From NCBI GenBank assembly GCA_037974665.1, contig CM075764.1:79252325-79316324 (forward strand): a DNA stretch of 64,000 bases, given 5' to 3'. Of this stretch, positions 35,235 to 46,419 are shown one piece after another. Positions within the stretch are counted from its first letter, which is position 1, and every line of letters starts with the position of its first letter. Position numbers and translations under genes: made by a program. This DNA comes from Ehretia macrophylla. Its lineage: Eukaryota; Streptophyta; Magnoliopsida; Boraginales; Ehretiaceae. The notes beneath the pieces were generated by a model. That model worked only from the letters and a program-made list of their open reading frames with translations. It was not told where the DNA came from and searched no databases.

Positions 35235-36467
35235 ATGGGGCCTCGCCGTCGTGTTGATAATCCGAATGTTGGTGGAGAACCCGAGGGGGTTCAGGGGCAA
35301 AAAGCTGAGGTGGCCGAAAATGCACCGCAGGTTCAAGAACCGAGCACTGCACAGATCTTGGCCACGATGGCCACAGCTATGAACACTATCGCCCAGTTTG
35401 TTACACAACAGGGTCAGCCAGGGGTCGTTGGAGGTAATCAGGCTGCGAGAGCCGGAGGTAGTGGCCCTACCGGAGGGAATCTGTATGATCGGTTTATACA
35501 TCATGGGGCCTATACTTTCTTTGGGGAGCCGGACGATATGAAAGCTGAGATGTGGTTAAGGAAGTTTGAGAGAGTGGCAGCAATACTCGAGTGCCATGAT
35601 GTTAGGAAGATTACTTATGCTACTTTCCTACTCGAGGGTGATGCTGAAGATTGGTGGAATACCATCAGTGAGAAATGGGGAGCTGAGGGAGTTCATCATA
35701 CGTGGGCCGATTTTGTCCGAGAATTTCGAGACAAGTATATATCGGTAGTTGCCCGAGAGAGGCGACAAACTGAGTTCATAAACTTGAAGTAGGGAAGTAT
35801 GACGGTAGATCAATACGAGGCTACTTTTACCCGGCTTTCCCGTTATGCACCATCTTTAATTCAGCCGGAGGACATGAAGATCCAGAGGTTCATCCTGGGT
35901 TTGAGGAGAGATATTATGCTGAACTTGTCTTCAAATGATTTTCCTAACTATGCTGCAGTAGTCCGAGCTGCCTCGAGATATGAGAAACGGAAAGCCGATG
36001 TGTTAGCCGAGACCAGTCAATCAAGTAAACGGTTTCAGTCTCAGAGTCAAGGGTACCAGGGGCAGGCTGTATCAGTTGGGTAGAGTTCGCAGCCGAGGCA
36101 GACTCAGAGTTACACAGGGCCTACTCAGACTCAGGCACGACCAGTCCAGAGTCAAACTCAGAGTCAGTTCCGTCCAGCAGTTTCCCGTTCGCAGCAGGGT
36201 AGTTCAGCTACCTCTACTTACAGAGCTCCTTCGGGAGGCACTGTTGCAAGACGTCACCAGCAGTGCAGCTTCTGTCAGCGTCAGGGCCACACTGAGGATG
36301 TTTGTTGGAAGAAACATAACAAGTGTACAGGTTGCGGCAGTGATCAGCACAGGGTTAAAGACTGTCAGAAATTTAAGAACCCTAGGGGTCAGACATCAGC
36401 TCAGAACTCTCAGACCAGGGCACCAGCTGCAGCACCACCACCACGAGGACAGGCCCGTGTATTTGCT
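35235..36467 (+). pseudogene. Element F gag region
   Basis: Open to 35789, then 35799-36080, then open again into protease; only two TAGs interrupt it. Residue order: acidic/Gln-rich N-terminus, capsid-like core (DRFIHHGAYTFFGEPDD, LLEGDAEDWWNTI, then TVDQYEATFTRLSRYAP after the first TAG), a Gln/Ser-rich linker, and two zinc knuckles (CSFC..H..C at 36264 and CTGC..H..C at 36324). Gag packages RNA. Unless TAG is read through, no particle protein would be made. Confidence 0.88.
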
Positions 36468-39400
36468 TTGGATGCTGAGGAGCTTCCGGATACTACCGCT
36501 GTGGTAGAAGGTATTTTTCTTCTTAATGATCAATTAGTTAAGGTTTTAATTGATTCCGGGGCTTCACATTCTTTTATTACTCCTACTTGTGCACAAAATG
36601 CTAAATTGAAACATGATAAACTGTTGCATGAGATTGTGGTTTATACTCCTATGGGTCCGAAGTTTGTTACTAGATCTATTTGCAGAGCATGTAGTATATT
36701 TATTGAGGGTCGTGTTTTTCCTGCTGATTTGATTATTATACCCTTCAATGACTTTGAAATTATATTGGGGATGGACTGGTTAAGTAAATATTATGCCCAG
36801 CTTGATTGTAGAAAGAAGATTGTGTATCTAGAAATGCCTGACCAGCCTGTACTTAAAATAGTTGGTAGTAGAAAATCTACGGGAACTCCTATTATTTCTT
36901 CTATTAGGGCATCTAAATTATTGAGCAAGGGTTGTGAGGCTTATCTTGCATATTTGATTAATCAACCTGGGGATCAATTGAAATTGAATGATGTACCTAT
37001 CGTGAAAGAGTTTCCGGGGGTCTTTCCTGAGGAATTACCTGGGTTACCGCCTGATAGAGAGATAGAGTTCATGATTGATTTATTGCCGGGGACTTCACCT
37101 ATCTCTAGGACTCCGTACAGAATGGCTCCACCTGAGTTGCAGGAGTTGAAAGTTCAACTACAGGGCTTGCTTGAGAAGGGATTCATTCAGCCGAGTTCTT
37201 CGCCTTGGGGTGCGCCAGTTCTATTCGTTAAAAAGAAAGACGGGTCTCTTCGCCTGTGCATTGATTATCGGGGTCTTAATCAGGTAACCATCAAAAATAA
37301 ATATCCTTTGCCTTTAATCGAAGAGCTATTTGATCAGTTGCAAGGCGCCAGGGTATTCTCTAAGTTTGATCTGAGGCAGGGTTATTATCAGCTGAGGATT
37401 AAGAAAGATGATGTTCCTAAAACTGCTTTCAGAACTCAATATGGCCATTATGAGTTTGTTGTCTTGCCGTTTGGTCTTACTAATGCTCCCGCCGCATTCA
37501 TGGATTTAATGCAGAGGGTATTCCATCCTTATCTGGACCAATTTGTGGTCATATTCATTGATGATATTCTTGTCTATTCTAAATCTGAAGCAGAGCATGA
37601 ACAGCATCTCAGAATTGTGTTGCAGACTCTTCAGGAGCATCAGTTATTTGCAAAGTTTAGCAAATGTGAATTCTGGCTTAAGCAAGTTGCTTTTCTTGGC
37701 CATATTATCTCGCAGGATGGTATTTCTGTTGATCCAGCGAAGATTGAAGTTGTGTTATCTTGGAAACGACCTGAAACTGTCACGGAGATTCGTAGCTTCC
37801 TTGGTTTAGCTGGGTATTATCGAAGATTTGTAGAGGATTTCTCTAAGATTGCAGGGCCTTTAACTCAACTTACTCAGAAGAAAACTGTATTTGACTGGAA
37901 TGATAAATGCGAGGCCAGCTTCCAGGAATTGAAGAAGAGATTGACTACAGCTCCTATTCTTGCTTTACCTGAGGGTTATGATAATCTGGTGATCTATAGT
38001 GATGCTTCGAAAGAAGGTCTGGGTTGTGTATTGATGCAGAATGGCAGGGTTATTGCTTATGCTTCCAGGAAACTGAAGCCTTATGAACTTAACTATCCGA
38101 CTCACGATCTTGAGCTTGCAGCTATCATCCTTGCATTAAAGAAGTGGCGTCATTATCTCTGGGGCAACAAGTTTGAAATCTTTACAGATCATAAGAGCTT
38201 GAAATATCTGTTTTCACAGAAAGAGTTGAACATGAGGCAGAGGCGTTGGCTGGAATTACTTGAGGACTATAACTGCACCATTAACTATCTTCCAGGTAAA
38301 GCCAATATTGTTGCTGATGCATTGAGCCGAAAGGCTACTGTTGCTAGCTTGATTATCAAGAATTGGGAATTCATGGAAGAATTGTGCTTATGGAAGCCTA
38401 GTACTTCAAATTCTGGTATTCAATTTGCAAGTTTGCAGATTCAATCTCTGTTGTTATCCAGGATTCGAGAAGCTCAACAGGCTGATCTTCAATTGTTGAA
38501 AGTCTTAGAGAATTCTAAAGGGGGAGAGTCGGATTTCAAACTGCACGACGATGGTATTCTTAAATTCAAGGGTAGAATCTGTATTCCGAATGATCCAACT
38601 CTAAAGAAGGATATTCTTGCTGAGGCACACAGTTCTCGATATACTATCCATCCAGGCAGTACGAAAATGTATAAAGATTTAAAGCAGAATTTCTGGTGGA
38701 ATAATATGAAGAGAGAAATTGCTGACTATGTTGCTCGATGCCTTACTTGTCAGAAAGTTAAAGCAGAACATCAGAGACCTGCAGGGTTGTTGCAACCTTT
38801 GGCTATTCCTGTTTGGAAATGGGATCATATTACTATGGATTTCGTATCAGATTTACCGAGGTCTTCGAGGGGTAATGACTCAGTCTGGGTTATTGTGGAT
38901 AGACTGACCAAGACTTCTCATTTTATTGCTAAAAAGAAGTCTGATTCTCTTGATAAACTGGTAGAGTTGTATATTGAGAATGTTGTCCGACTACATGGAA
39001 TTCCAAAGAGTATCGTGTCAGATAGAGATCCCAGATTCACATCTCAGTTCTGGCAGAAGATTCAGAAAGCTTTGGGCACGACTTTGAATTTCAGTACAGC
39101 TTATCATCCCCAGACAGATGGTCAATCCGAGAGAACTATCTTAATCCTTGAGGATATGTTACGGGCTTGTATTCTGGACTTCGGTAAGAGTTGGGAGAAG
39201 TATTTGCCACTAGCAGAGTTCGCCTACAACAATAGTTATCAAACTACTATTGGTATGGCACCTTATGAGGCACTTTATGGGCGTAAATGCCGGTCTCCTC
39301 TCTACTGGGATGATGTTGGTGAGATGAAGACTATCGACCCTACTCTCTTACCTGAAATGAACAAAATGATTGATCAGGTGCAGCTTATCAGAAAAAGAAT

Positions 39401-39755
39401 GCTTACAGCACAGAGCCGGCAAAAGAGTTATGCAGATAGACGACGTCGTGATCTGAAATTTGCTGTGGGGGACCGGGTATTTCTGAAAATTTCTCCTCGC
39501 AAGGGTTTGATTCGGGATGGTAAAGGAGATAAACTCAGTCCTCGATATGTGGGACCATTTGAGATAACTGAAACTGTTGGTGATTTGGCTTACCGTCTAG
39601 CTTTACCTCCCAGTCTGGGCAGAATTCATGACGTATTCCATGTTTCCATGCTTCGGAAGTATCAACCAGATCCCTCTCACATACTTGAGCCGGAACCGCT
39701 AGAGATCAGTGAAACTTTGACCTACACAGAGAAACCTCTTCGAATTGTTGATTAG
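36468..39755 (+). CDS. pol: Element F pol: protease, reverse transcriptase, RNase H, integrase (open 1095 codons)
   Basis: The longest open frame in the window. Protease: [12 protein letters not shown] at about 36546-36581, partner [23 protein letters not shown] and FIDDILVY (from 37554). RNase [11 protein letters not shown] (Asp at 38001) and [10 protein letters not shown]. Tether: [15 protein letters not shown]. Integrase: HHCC zinc region ending [11 protein letters not shown], core with MDF (Asp 38838), SDRD (Asp 39021) and Glu 39129, a D-x35-E spacing, then FHVSMLRKY. All catalytic residues I checked are present. The first Met here is internal to gag-pol, not a true start. The TAG at 39753-39755 removes the chromodomain, which stays readable behind it. 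Confidence 0.93.
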   Translation: MDAEELPDTTAVVEGIFLLNDQLVKVLIDSGASHSFITPTCAQNAKLKHDKLLHEIVVYTPMGPKFVTRSICRACSIFIEGRVFPADLIIIPFNDFEIILGMDWLSKYYAQLDCRKKIVYLEMPDQPVLKIVGSRKSTGTPIISSIRASKLLSKGCEAYLAYLINQPGDQLKLNDVPIVKEFPGVFPEELPGLPPDREIEFMIDLLPGTSPISRTPYRMAPPELQELKVQLQGLLEKGFIQPSSSPWGAPVLFVKKKDGSLRLCIDYRGLNQVTIKNKYPLPLIEELFDQLQGARVFSKFDLRQGYYQLRIKKDDVPKTAFRTQYGHYEFVVLPFGLTNAPAAFMDLMQRVFHPYLDQFVVIFIDDILVYSKSEAEHEQHLRIVLQTLQEHQLFAKFSKCEFWLKQVAFLGHIISQDGISVDPAKIEVVLSWKRPETVTEIRSFLGLAGYYRRFVEDFSKIAGPLTQLTQKKTVFDWNDKCEASFQELKKRLTTAPILALPEGYDNLVIYSDASKEGLGCVLMQNGRVIAYASRKLKPYELNYPTHDLELAAIILALKKWRHYLWGNKFEIFTDHKSLKYLFSQKELNMRQRRWLELLEDYNCTINYLPGKANIVADALSRKATVASLIIKNWEFMEELCLWKPSTSNSGIQFASLQIQSLLLSRIREAQQADLQLLKVLENSKGGESDFKLHDDGILKFKGRICIPNDPTLKKDILAEAHSSRYTIHPGSTKMYKDLKQNFWWNNMKREIADYVARCLTCQKVKAEHQRPAGLLQPLAIPVWKWDHITMDFVSDLPRSSRGNDSVWVIVDRLTKTSHFIAKKKSDSLDKLVELYIENVVRLHGIPKSIVSDRDPRFTSQFWQKIQKALGTTLNFSTAYHPQTDGQSERTILILEDMLRACILDFGKSWEKYLPLAEFAYNNSYQTTIGMAPYEALYGRKCRSPLYWDDVGEMKTIDPTLLPEMNKMIDQVQLIRKRMLTAQSRQKSYADRRRRDLKFAVGDRVFLKISPRKGLIRDGKGDKLSPRYVGPFEITETVGDLAYRLALPPSLGRIHDVFHVSMLRKYQPDPSHILEPEPLEISETLTYTEKPLRIVD

Positions 39756-39890
39756 AAAGTTCAGGAGCTGAGGACTAAAAGCATTCCGATAGTTAAAGTT
39801 CTGTGGGATCATCACGGAGTAGAGGATGCGACATGGGAAAGAGAGGATCAGATGCGGGAACGGTATCCAGAGTTATTCGCCGAATCATGT
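39756..39890 (+). pseudogene. Element F chromodomain, cut off by TAG
   Basis: Same frame as pol after the TAG at 39753: IPIVKVLWDHHGVEDATWE followed by a QM-x-ERYPELF end, the pattern of chromovirus chromodomains, which bind heterochromatin marks and guide integration. If TAG is not read through, F's integrase would lack this targeting part. Confidence 0.85.
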
Positions 39891-39916
39891 AAGAATTGCG
39901 TGGACGCAATTAGTTT

Positions 39917-39929
39917 AAGGGGGAGAGGA
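39917..39929 (+). other. Element F polypurine tract
   Basis: AAGGGGGAGAGGA immediately before the 3' LTR TGTGACG. It is also translated in the pol frame (LRGRG). Confidence 0.92.
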
Positions 39930-42417
39930 TGTGACGCCCGGGTTTTAGCCATGCATTTAATTACTGTTGCATCCCTTGTTTGCGCATTTATTTCTATGCC
40001 TTATTAACTGTCTTCTTAGGTTACTATTCACTTCGTTTTTAAACTGCACTTTATTAGTTAATTAGCATTTTCATTAAATCATATTAATTATCAAAGTAAT
40101 GAGAAAAATGTGCATTTGAGCTAGAAGCGTTAGGAGGGCTCGTTTAGAAAATGATTTTTGTAGTTGAATGAATAGTGTTACGTAACCAACTTGGAGTTCA
40201 ATTAGCTAACATTAAAATTATGCTTAGGACTTGTTTCTAACTAGCTTGACTCACATTTTGACCATACACTTAAATTAAAACAACTCACCTAAGCTTATAT
40301 ACCCCTCACACAACTCACCTTATATCATAACTAGCAAAATCAAAACAAAAAATGCTGAATTTTACTGTAGCAAACCCGACAGCCTTCTCTTGCTTCTTGA
40401 GGATTGTTGCTTCTTCAAATCATCAAATCAAGCCACTCCAAGCCTTGAGCAACTAGTGTAGGGTGTTTGCAAGGTTCCTAGGTGCTCCTACGCGTATTGG
40501 TGAGGGATTTCACGACTTGTTTTTGCATATTTAAATAGTTGCTCATTTCTTGATTTGTTGAAAATATGACTATATGCCATTGTAATTATTATCTATGCTA
40601 ATATACCATCTATATGAATGCTAGAGAACACATTTGAACCGTCGTTTCGCAATTTAAACGGTTAGAATCGTTAGTTTGATTTTTAGGGTGAATAGTGACG
40701 TTTTTTCTAGGGTTTTGTGTAATTGCTCGATTTAGCTTGATTTAATGCTCCTAATAGATGCCTTAGGTGTTAGTGAAGATAACCTAATAGCCCCGTGCAC
40801 TTGCATTGCCCTTAAATCGCCTAAGAATGGTAAATAGCCAACTTTAACTTGGGGCTTTTGGGGTTAATGCGAATCCGGGTGGATTCGGGCTTCAATTCTA
40901 GTATCCTTAGGCTACCTAGGTGCTATAGATGCCTTGATATCCCTTGTTTGAATCCCGGACAATGTAGGTGTAGTTTAAAGCCAAAAGAGGGAAATTGGGG
41001 CTTCCGGGGTAAACGCGGGCATTTGAATGAGTTAGAGGGTTGAGAGGGTACCTTGGGGGTTAGTTAGAAGGTTGTGAGAGTTTCCTTTGAAAATGAAATC
41101 ATTAACTTTGGTTTGGAAGAGAAATAGTTCGAAAAACAAAGGGGTTTAGGTGCAATTTAAGTTGTCTCACACTTCTAAACCCATGTCAAGGCTTCTTGAG
41201 TGTTTATATGTGATTTTAAATTGATTTGGAGCTTTTGGTATGATTCTATGCTTATTTGGTATATGTTCATTTGTAAACTGCTTATTAGCTTCTATATTTG
41301 CTTCTATCCTAATTGCAACGAGGTCAACCTACTTTGTTGATCCTCATATGTGTTAATGCTTATATCATTGCTATTAACTTGCCATCGTTAAGTGCATTGC
41401 ATAGTGGTTGCGCAACCATAGTGTCAGGGGCGGATGTGTTGAATATCGGCTGGGCGGCAGAGGGCTTGCCGGTGGATATTCAAACTCCGTACCCTATTTC
41501 CTCATTCGCCTGGTCCGGAGATTGCCAGGGGATGTTGGGTCGTAGGATTCGGGGTACATTCGGAGTACACCCACTGGAGTGATTGGGGTTATGCCGGCTT
41601 ATCGTGATCGTGCTCGTGGTTCGTGGATCGTGATTGAAGACCAGTGAAGATTGGTGTATAGGGGATTGTGAAACGTATCCTTTTAAATGTGTGGTTATTT
41701 AAGTTATCGTTGTTTCTTTAATTGTCTAAGTGTTATTATTGTATAATTGTATTATATGTTGCATTGCACGCCCCGGGACTATATCCCTCACTGGGCAACA
41801 GTGGTTGCTCATACCTCGATATCTGTTTCAGGAGACGCTGAGGGTGATCCCCAGCTTGTTGATTTAGTTGAGGAAGAAGAAGTTCAGATTGAGCCTTTAC
41901 CTTAGTTGCTGTGCCTGATAGCTTGAGGTGGTTAATGAATTGCTGCTATGTGGAAGATTCATCTGATTACTTTATGTACTATTTTGTAGCCCAAGGGCTA
42001 TGTATATGCTTGTTATATAAGTTGAAGACTAGTTGGTTGTGTTGTAGCTTTGAAAGCCTATGAACTGTAATAACTTATAATCTACTTCTATTCGCTTTGC
42101 TTGCTTGGGAGTGAATGACTTAAAGTAGAAATGTTTGGTCTTCCAATTATGTTTAATTGATTTCCTAGAATGTCATGATTATAAAACTATGTTGATAATA
42201 AGTTCTCGCATGCTTGTGTGTTTTGGAACTATTGTGTACAATAAGGCTCGGATGGCCTTAGAACTTGGTTGTTTATTTAAGAAAAGCTTGTATTGTATTG
42301 TTGGGACTTTGTTTAAGTGTTTACAGGTTTTAGAATGTCCACGGTACAGGGGAGACTCTGTCCGTGTGTCGGGTCCGGACTTAACCTTTAGCTTGGGGGT
42401 TGGGTCGGGGCGTGACA
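39930..42417 (+). repeat. Element F 3' LTR, 2488 bp
   Basis: Same length as the 5' LTR and nearly identical. It carries the same inner features: donor-like site at 40500, stem-loop 41325-41339, palindrome 41405-41418, mini-frame 41831-41905. Confidence 0.95.
41756..41905 (+). CDS. LTR mini-frame, F 3' LTR, open from an ATG
   Basis: The acidic frame of the 5' LTR (34295-34369) is found here at 41831-41905. In this copy the frame is also open upstream to an ATG at 41756, giving 49 residues without splicing. The upstream part is not kept in G (frameshift and TAA) or in F's 5' LTR (TAG), so the 41831-41905 part is the supported piece. Confidence 0.35.
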   Translation: MLHCTPRDYIPHWATVVAHTSISVSGDAEGDPQLVDLVEEEEVQIEPLP

Positions 42418-42422
42418 TGTAA

Positions 42423-42954
42423 TCTATTTTGAAACCCTATGGTCTTGTATGTATTCGTGTTTTTCCTAGAGGATTGTAATATGAAGTTAAAATCTTGTAT
42501 GATTTGATAGATAGTAGTGGGCTTGTACTAACTTCAATACTTTACTTTATTTCCTCGCTAGTTTGCATGCTTGTTTGAAACTAAGTTAAGGTTGGTTGAT
42601 GACTTAGTATTTAAGAAAGTTAAATAGAGAATATTAGAGTGATATGATAATTAGAATTATAATCATAGAATTATAATCATAGGTTTTCAATAGTTAACGA
42701 AAATGTATGCTTGTATGTTATTTTGTTATAATAGAAGGTCTTGGATGGCCTTAGGGATTTGGAAAGCTATGATAATGGAAATTGTGTTATGTATGAATGT
42801 TTGTATATTGTTGTTGTGGCCATTTCTTTTGTATGCAGGTTTGTGGATAGGCCTAGAAACAAGGAAAACTCTGTCGTTTTCTCTCATTTTTCTTGACCTC
42901 GGGATTTGGATTGGGGCTCCGGTCTCCGGTCTTGTGAGGGATAGGGATGTTACT
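42423..42954 (+). repeat. Element E 5' LTR, last part
   Basis: Resumes E after F's TGTAA duplication and ends GGGATGTTACT, probably TTACA with a final change, just before the primer site. Contains a TGTATGCAG|G acceptor-like site near 42838, as in F and G. Confidence 0.78.
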
Positions 42955-42956
42955 AA

Positions 42957-42969
42957 TGGTATCAGAGCT
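42957..42969 (+). other. Element E primer-binding site
   Basis: TGGTATCAGAGCT right after the E LTR end, identical to F's site. Confidence 0.88.
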
Positions 42970-44471
42970 TAGTTAACACTCAGCCGATATAGGGTCCTCG
43001 GTCTGTTCGGTAGCGAACCCCGAGTGCGTATAAGTGAAGTGTGTCTTGAATAGTGGTGTGCTTGTGTGACGCCCAAAATTCTACCGTACACTTTTTAACT
43101 GTTGTATCCACTACTTGCGCATTTCTTCTGTGCATTACTTGTTGCTTTATGTGGTTACTATTTATCACGTTTTTCAACTACTTAATTACTTCGAGTTAGC
43201 ATTTTTCTTAAATCACATTAATTATTTTAGGAATGAGAAAAATGTTCTTTTGAGCGATTTGTGTTAGGAGCCTTCGTTTAGAAAATGTTTTTAGTAATTC
43301 AATGAATAGTATTACATAGTCTAATATACTAATTGAGCTAGCTAACATTTAATTGCACCTTTAGGCTCATTTTTAAGCTAACCAGAGTCATTTTATAGAC
43401 TTAACACACACCTAACTTAACAACTTAACACTACTTAAACATATATTACTCACACACACATAAGCTCATAAAAACAAAAACAAAAAAAAGAAGAGGAAAA
43501 GCTAAAAAAAAAGGGGCAGAAACCCGACAGCCCAAAATGAGAGGAAGGAGAGGATTTTGCTCATCAAATCTTCAATTCAAGCCCTACCAAGCTACGTTCA
43601 AGCCATTCCACAAGTGTTCTAGCCTTTCCTTAGTTTCTACGCACAATTGGTGAGGGATTTCACGCTTGTTTTTGAATTTCAAAAATGTTACATTTCTCTT
43701 GAATTTCTAGATTTGTTAGTAAATGGTTATTGTATGCTCAAATGTGTTGATTATATTGTATACAAGTAGTAAAGACCACATTTATGCTATTGTTTTGTAA
43801 TTTAAACGGTTGAATTCGTTCATTGATCGTAAGGCATGAATAATGATGAATTTTCTAGAGTTTTGTGAAAATAAACCTTATAGCTCGATTCAATTATCCA
43901 AATAGATGCTCTAGGTGTTAATGAAGGTAATGTAATGACCCCGTAAGGTTTAATTGCTTGTAACGCAACAAAAACATAAATTAGATGACATTTTAAAAGG
44001 GGTTTCGGGGCTATCGCAAATCCGGGTTGAATTGGCCTTCACATTTGGTATTCCTAGGCTATATAGGTTCTAAATAAGCTTTGCTAACTTCCGTTTGAGT
44101 CTCGGTTGAGGTACGTGTAGTACAAAGTCATAAGGGAAAAATTGGGGATTTTGTGCTAAACGCGGGTAATTGGGTAACTTCGAGGGTCCTAAGGGTGCAT
44201 TATGGGTTAATTAAAAGTATGGAATAGGACACTTAATAATCTAGAACAATAGCATGAGTTTGGAAGGAAAATGGTTTGAGTTACAAAGGGGTTAAGGTAG
44301 GAATTCGATTGTCTCACGCTTCTAAGACCTTGTAAAGGCTCCTTGGGTGTTTTAATGTGTTTTTAAGGCATTCTTGAGCTTTTGGTATAGTTCTATGTGA
44401 AACATGTTAATGCCCCTTTGTAATCGTTAGCTATTTATATGTTAATACTTCTATTCTATCTATTCCGAAGA

Positions 44472-44486
44472 CAACCTACTTTGTTG
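44472..44486 (+). other. LTR stem-loop, element G
   Basis: CAAC-CTACTTT-GTTG, 822 nt after the donor-like and about 505 nt before the acceptor-like site, almost the same spacing as in F. Confidence 0.62.
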
Positions 44487-44976
44487 ATCCTCCTATGTGT
44501 TATTACTTTCATTGTTGTTATTGTATTGTCTTTGATAAGTACATTGCATAGTGGTTGCACAACCATAGTGTCAAGGGCGGATGTATTGCATATTGGCTGG
44601 GCGGCAGCGGGCTTGCCAGTGGATATTCAATCTCCGTGCTCTAGTTCCTCACTCGCCTGGTCCGGAGATTACCAGGGGGTGTTAGGTCATAGGTTTATCG
44701 GGGTACATCCGGAGTACACCCACTGGAGTGATTGGGAATTATGCCGACACATTGATCGAGGTTCGTGGCTCATGGTTCGTGATCAAAGATAAGAGAATTC
44801 TGGAGTGTTGGGGTTACGTGTATCGTATTCTTTGATATGTGTGGTTACTTATTATTCTAATTGTCCTTTACTTGCTTTTCTTGTTTAATTGCTATAATTG
44901 TTGCATTGCACTCCCCGGGTAGTCTTAATCCCTCACTGGGAAATTGTGGTTGCTCATATCTCGCTAACATGTTTCA

Positions 44977-45054
44977 GGAGGTGCTGAGGTAGAACCCTAG
45001 CTTGATTTGGTTGAGGGTGAGGAGCAGGAGGTCCAGACTGATCAGTTGTCTTAG
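44977..45054 (+). pseudogene. Acidic LTR mini-frame, element G, with one TAG
   Basis: 26 codons aligning to F's mini-frame with whole-codon indels and an in-register final TAG. Conserved core: DLVEG followed by an E/Q-rich run. The eighth codon is TAG where F has CAG. Confidence 0.35.
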
Positions 45055-45585
45055 TTGCAGTGTTCTATTTGCCTGAGGTGGATTGTGGATCTTGTTGTTA
45101 TGTGAAGACTTTGTTTGTTCTACTTTATGTTATATTTTGGAGCCTAAGTGCTTATGTACATATTTGTGTAGTGCAAGTTTGAAAGCTAAATGGTTGTAGT
45201 AGAAGTCATGGGACTATGGCATGTAATAACTTATATTTTTGCTTCTAGCTACGTTGCATTCTTGGGTGTGAATGATCGAATGTATGGTTGTCTTTAATTT
45301 CTAAGAATGTTTAAATGCTATCATGGAGTGGTATGATAAGCGGTCGTATGTAAAGAAGTTAAATTTTGGATTGCATGCTTGTATGTAACTAAACTGTTTG
45401 CATTGCTTAAGGCTCGAATGGCCTTAAAGCTAGGTTTTTAATTAGGAATGAAATTCTTGTTATGTTGTGGTTTTATTATATGCTTACAGGTTTTCAGAAT
45501 GTCCATAGTACAGAGGAGACTCTATCCGTTTGTCGGGTCCAGACTTAACCTTTAGCGTGGGGCTGGGTCGGGGCATGACAGCTTG

Positions 45586-46406
45586 CATGTGAGACTCGTG
45601 TTTCTTGAATGAAAATGAGTTTCTTTGTGATTTGCTTATGTGAAATATGAAGAATGTGTGATATATGTAACTATGTGATCAAATGTGCACCTATGTGACT
45701 ATGTGTGCCACTGTGTAGTATATTTATTAATATATGTACTTTACATGCTTTCCTCTGCATGCATACATATATTACCCTTTAAACTAGTAAGTAAATTGTC
45801 CCCTAAAGAGGATGTGATTGATCGGTTGACTATCGGAGATCAGAAGATGATATTTCTTATGTGGTGATCAATAGTTGGTTTTTAATGCTCGGTAGTTGGA
45901 CTTCTTATTCAACAATTATGTTTGAAGTTCAGTCATTGGGATTCTTATTGGGTACTCTCTCAGAATTCTTGCATGATACTTGGGTATTCTTGTGACATTT
46001 GAATTCGGGATTCTATTAGACTTCTTATTTTGTAATATATGCGGTATTCCCGTTCAGATCTCTTATTGGTATTTTCGTCGTACTTCTGATTGGGATTCTC
46101 ATTTGATGTTCGTATTCAGCAGGAATTTTTATTCAAATTCTTAAATGGTATTTTCACTGGAGCCTTTATTTGGCCTCTTACTTTGGATTTCTTATTTGGA
46201 TCTCTTATTGGTATTCTTAGTGGAATTCTTGGTAGTATTCTGATTAGGATTTCTCATCGGTCTTCTTATACAGTGTTGCTACCTTGCAACAGTGATGAAT
46301 AATTGAAGTTTGCTCTTCGGTGTTAATCTTGTCAACCTGAGTAGTGATGTTGCTGTTGTTATGAGGTTCTTTTGAGAATAGGGAATTGCAAGGATGCAAT
46401 TTTTTT
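45586..46406 (+). other. Element E interior: degenerate ATTCTTATT-type repeats, no gene
   Basis: After about 280 bp of AT-rich leader, 45880-46300 consists of loose 20-30-bp repeats around GGTATTCTTATT and GGAATTCTT. The same repeats in the same order relative to primer site and purine tract fill B's interior. Near the end, GGATGCAATTTTTTTAAGG recalls the 3' end of chromovirus pol. Confidence 0.78.
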
Positions 46407-46419
46407 AAGGCGGGGAGAG
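46407..46419 (+). other. Element E polypurine tract
   Basis: AAGGCGGGGAGAG directly before the 3' LTR start TGCAACAATCC. Confidence 0.85.

Larger units (their letters stand above)
35235..40007 (+). pseudogene. Element F gag-pol polyprotein, one frame with three TAG codons
   Basis: Starts MGPRRRVDNPN at 35235. All parts share one frame to a TAA at 40007, beyond the purine tract and inside the 3' LTR. Gag core W-x-RKFERVAAI and FLLEGDAEDWW lie near residues 105-140; two CX2CX4HX4C zinc knuckles begin at residues 344 and 364. Protease DSG is at residue 440, RT FIDD at 774-777, RNase H Asp at 923; integrase follows. TAG codons lie at 35790, 36081 and 39753, two in gag and one just before the chromodomain (VKVLWDHHG, DATWE). 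Related copies have Gln at such sites, so these look like CAG to TAG changes. Confidence 0.9.
32394..42417 (+). mobile_element. Element F: nearly intact Tekay-type chromovirus, 10,024 bp
   Basis: LTRs of 2488 bp each (32394-34881, 39930-42417) start TGTGACGCCCGGG and end GGCGTGACA; TGTAA flanks both ends. I count about 14 differences between the LTRs by eye, about 12 of them transitions, so insertion was recent on the scale of the other elements. Primer site, leader, one-frame gag-pol with three in-frame TAGs, chromodomain, and purine tract are all in place. Inserted in E's 5' LTR. Confidence 0.95.
43065..45580 (+). mobile_element. Element G: chromovirus solo LTR, 2516 bp, related to F
   Basis: Starts TGTGACGCCCAAAA, ends GGGCATGACA, and is flanked by GCTTG on both sides (43060-43064, 45581-45585). 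Collinear with the F LTR but clearly diverged. Holds a donor-like AATTG|GTGAGGG (43650), stem-loop (44472-44486), near-palindrome TGGTTGCACAACCA, TCCCTCACTGGG (44929-44940), acceptor-like TTTCAG|G and a mini-frame. No interior remains. Confidence 0.92.

Noticed and set aside
35205..35504. Minus-strand frame opposite F gag
   Set aside because: Shadow of the gag reading frame; no independent support.
35790..39755. The three TAG codons of F as programmed readthrough sites
   Set aside because: They lie mid-capsid, in the gag linker and before the chromodomain, not at one gag/pol border. Relatives have stops elsewhere and the changes fit CAG deamination.
46090..46302. Hydrophobic open frame in E, with a similar one in B (22281-22565), suggesting a membrane or env-like protein
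   Set aside because: Both come from T-rich repeats around GGTATTCTT, which read G-I-L in that frame. No conserved start and no substitution pattern of a protein.
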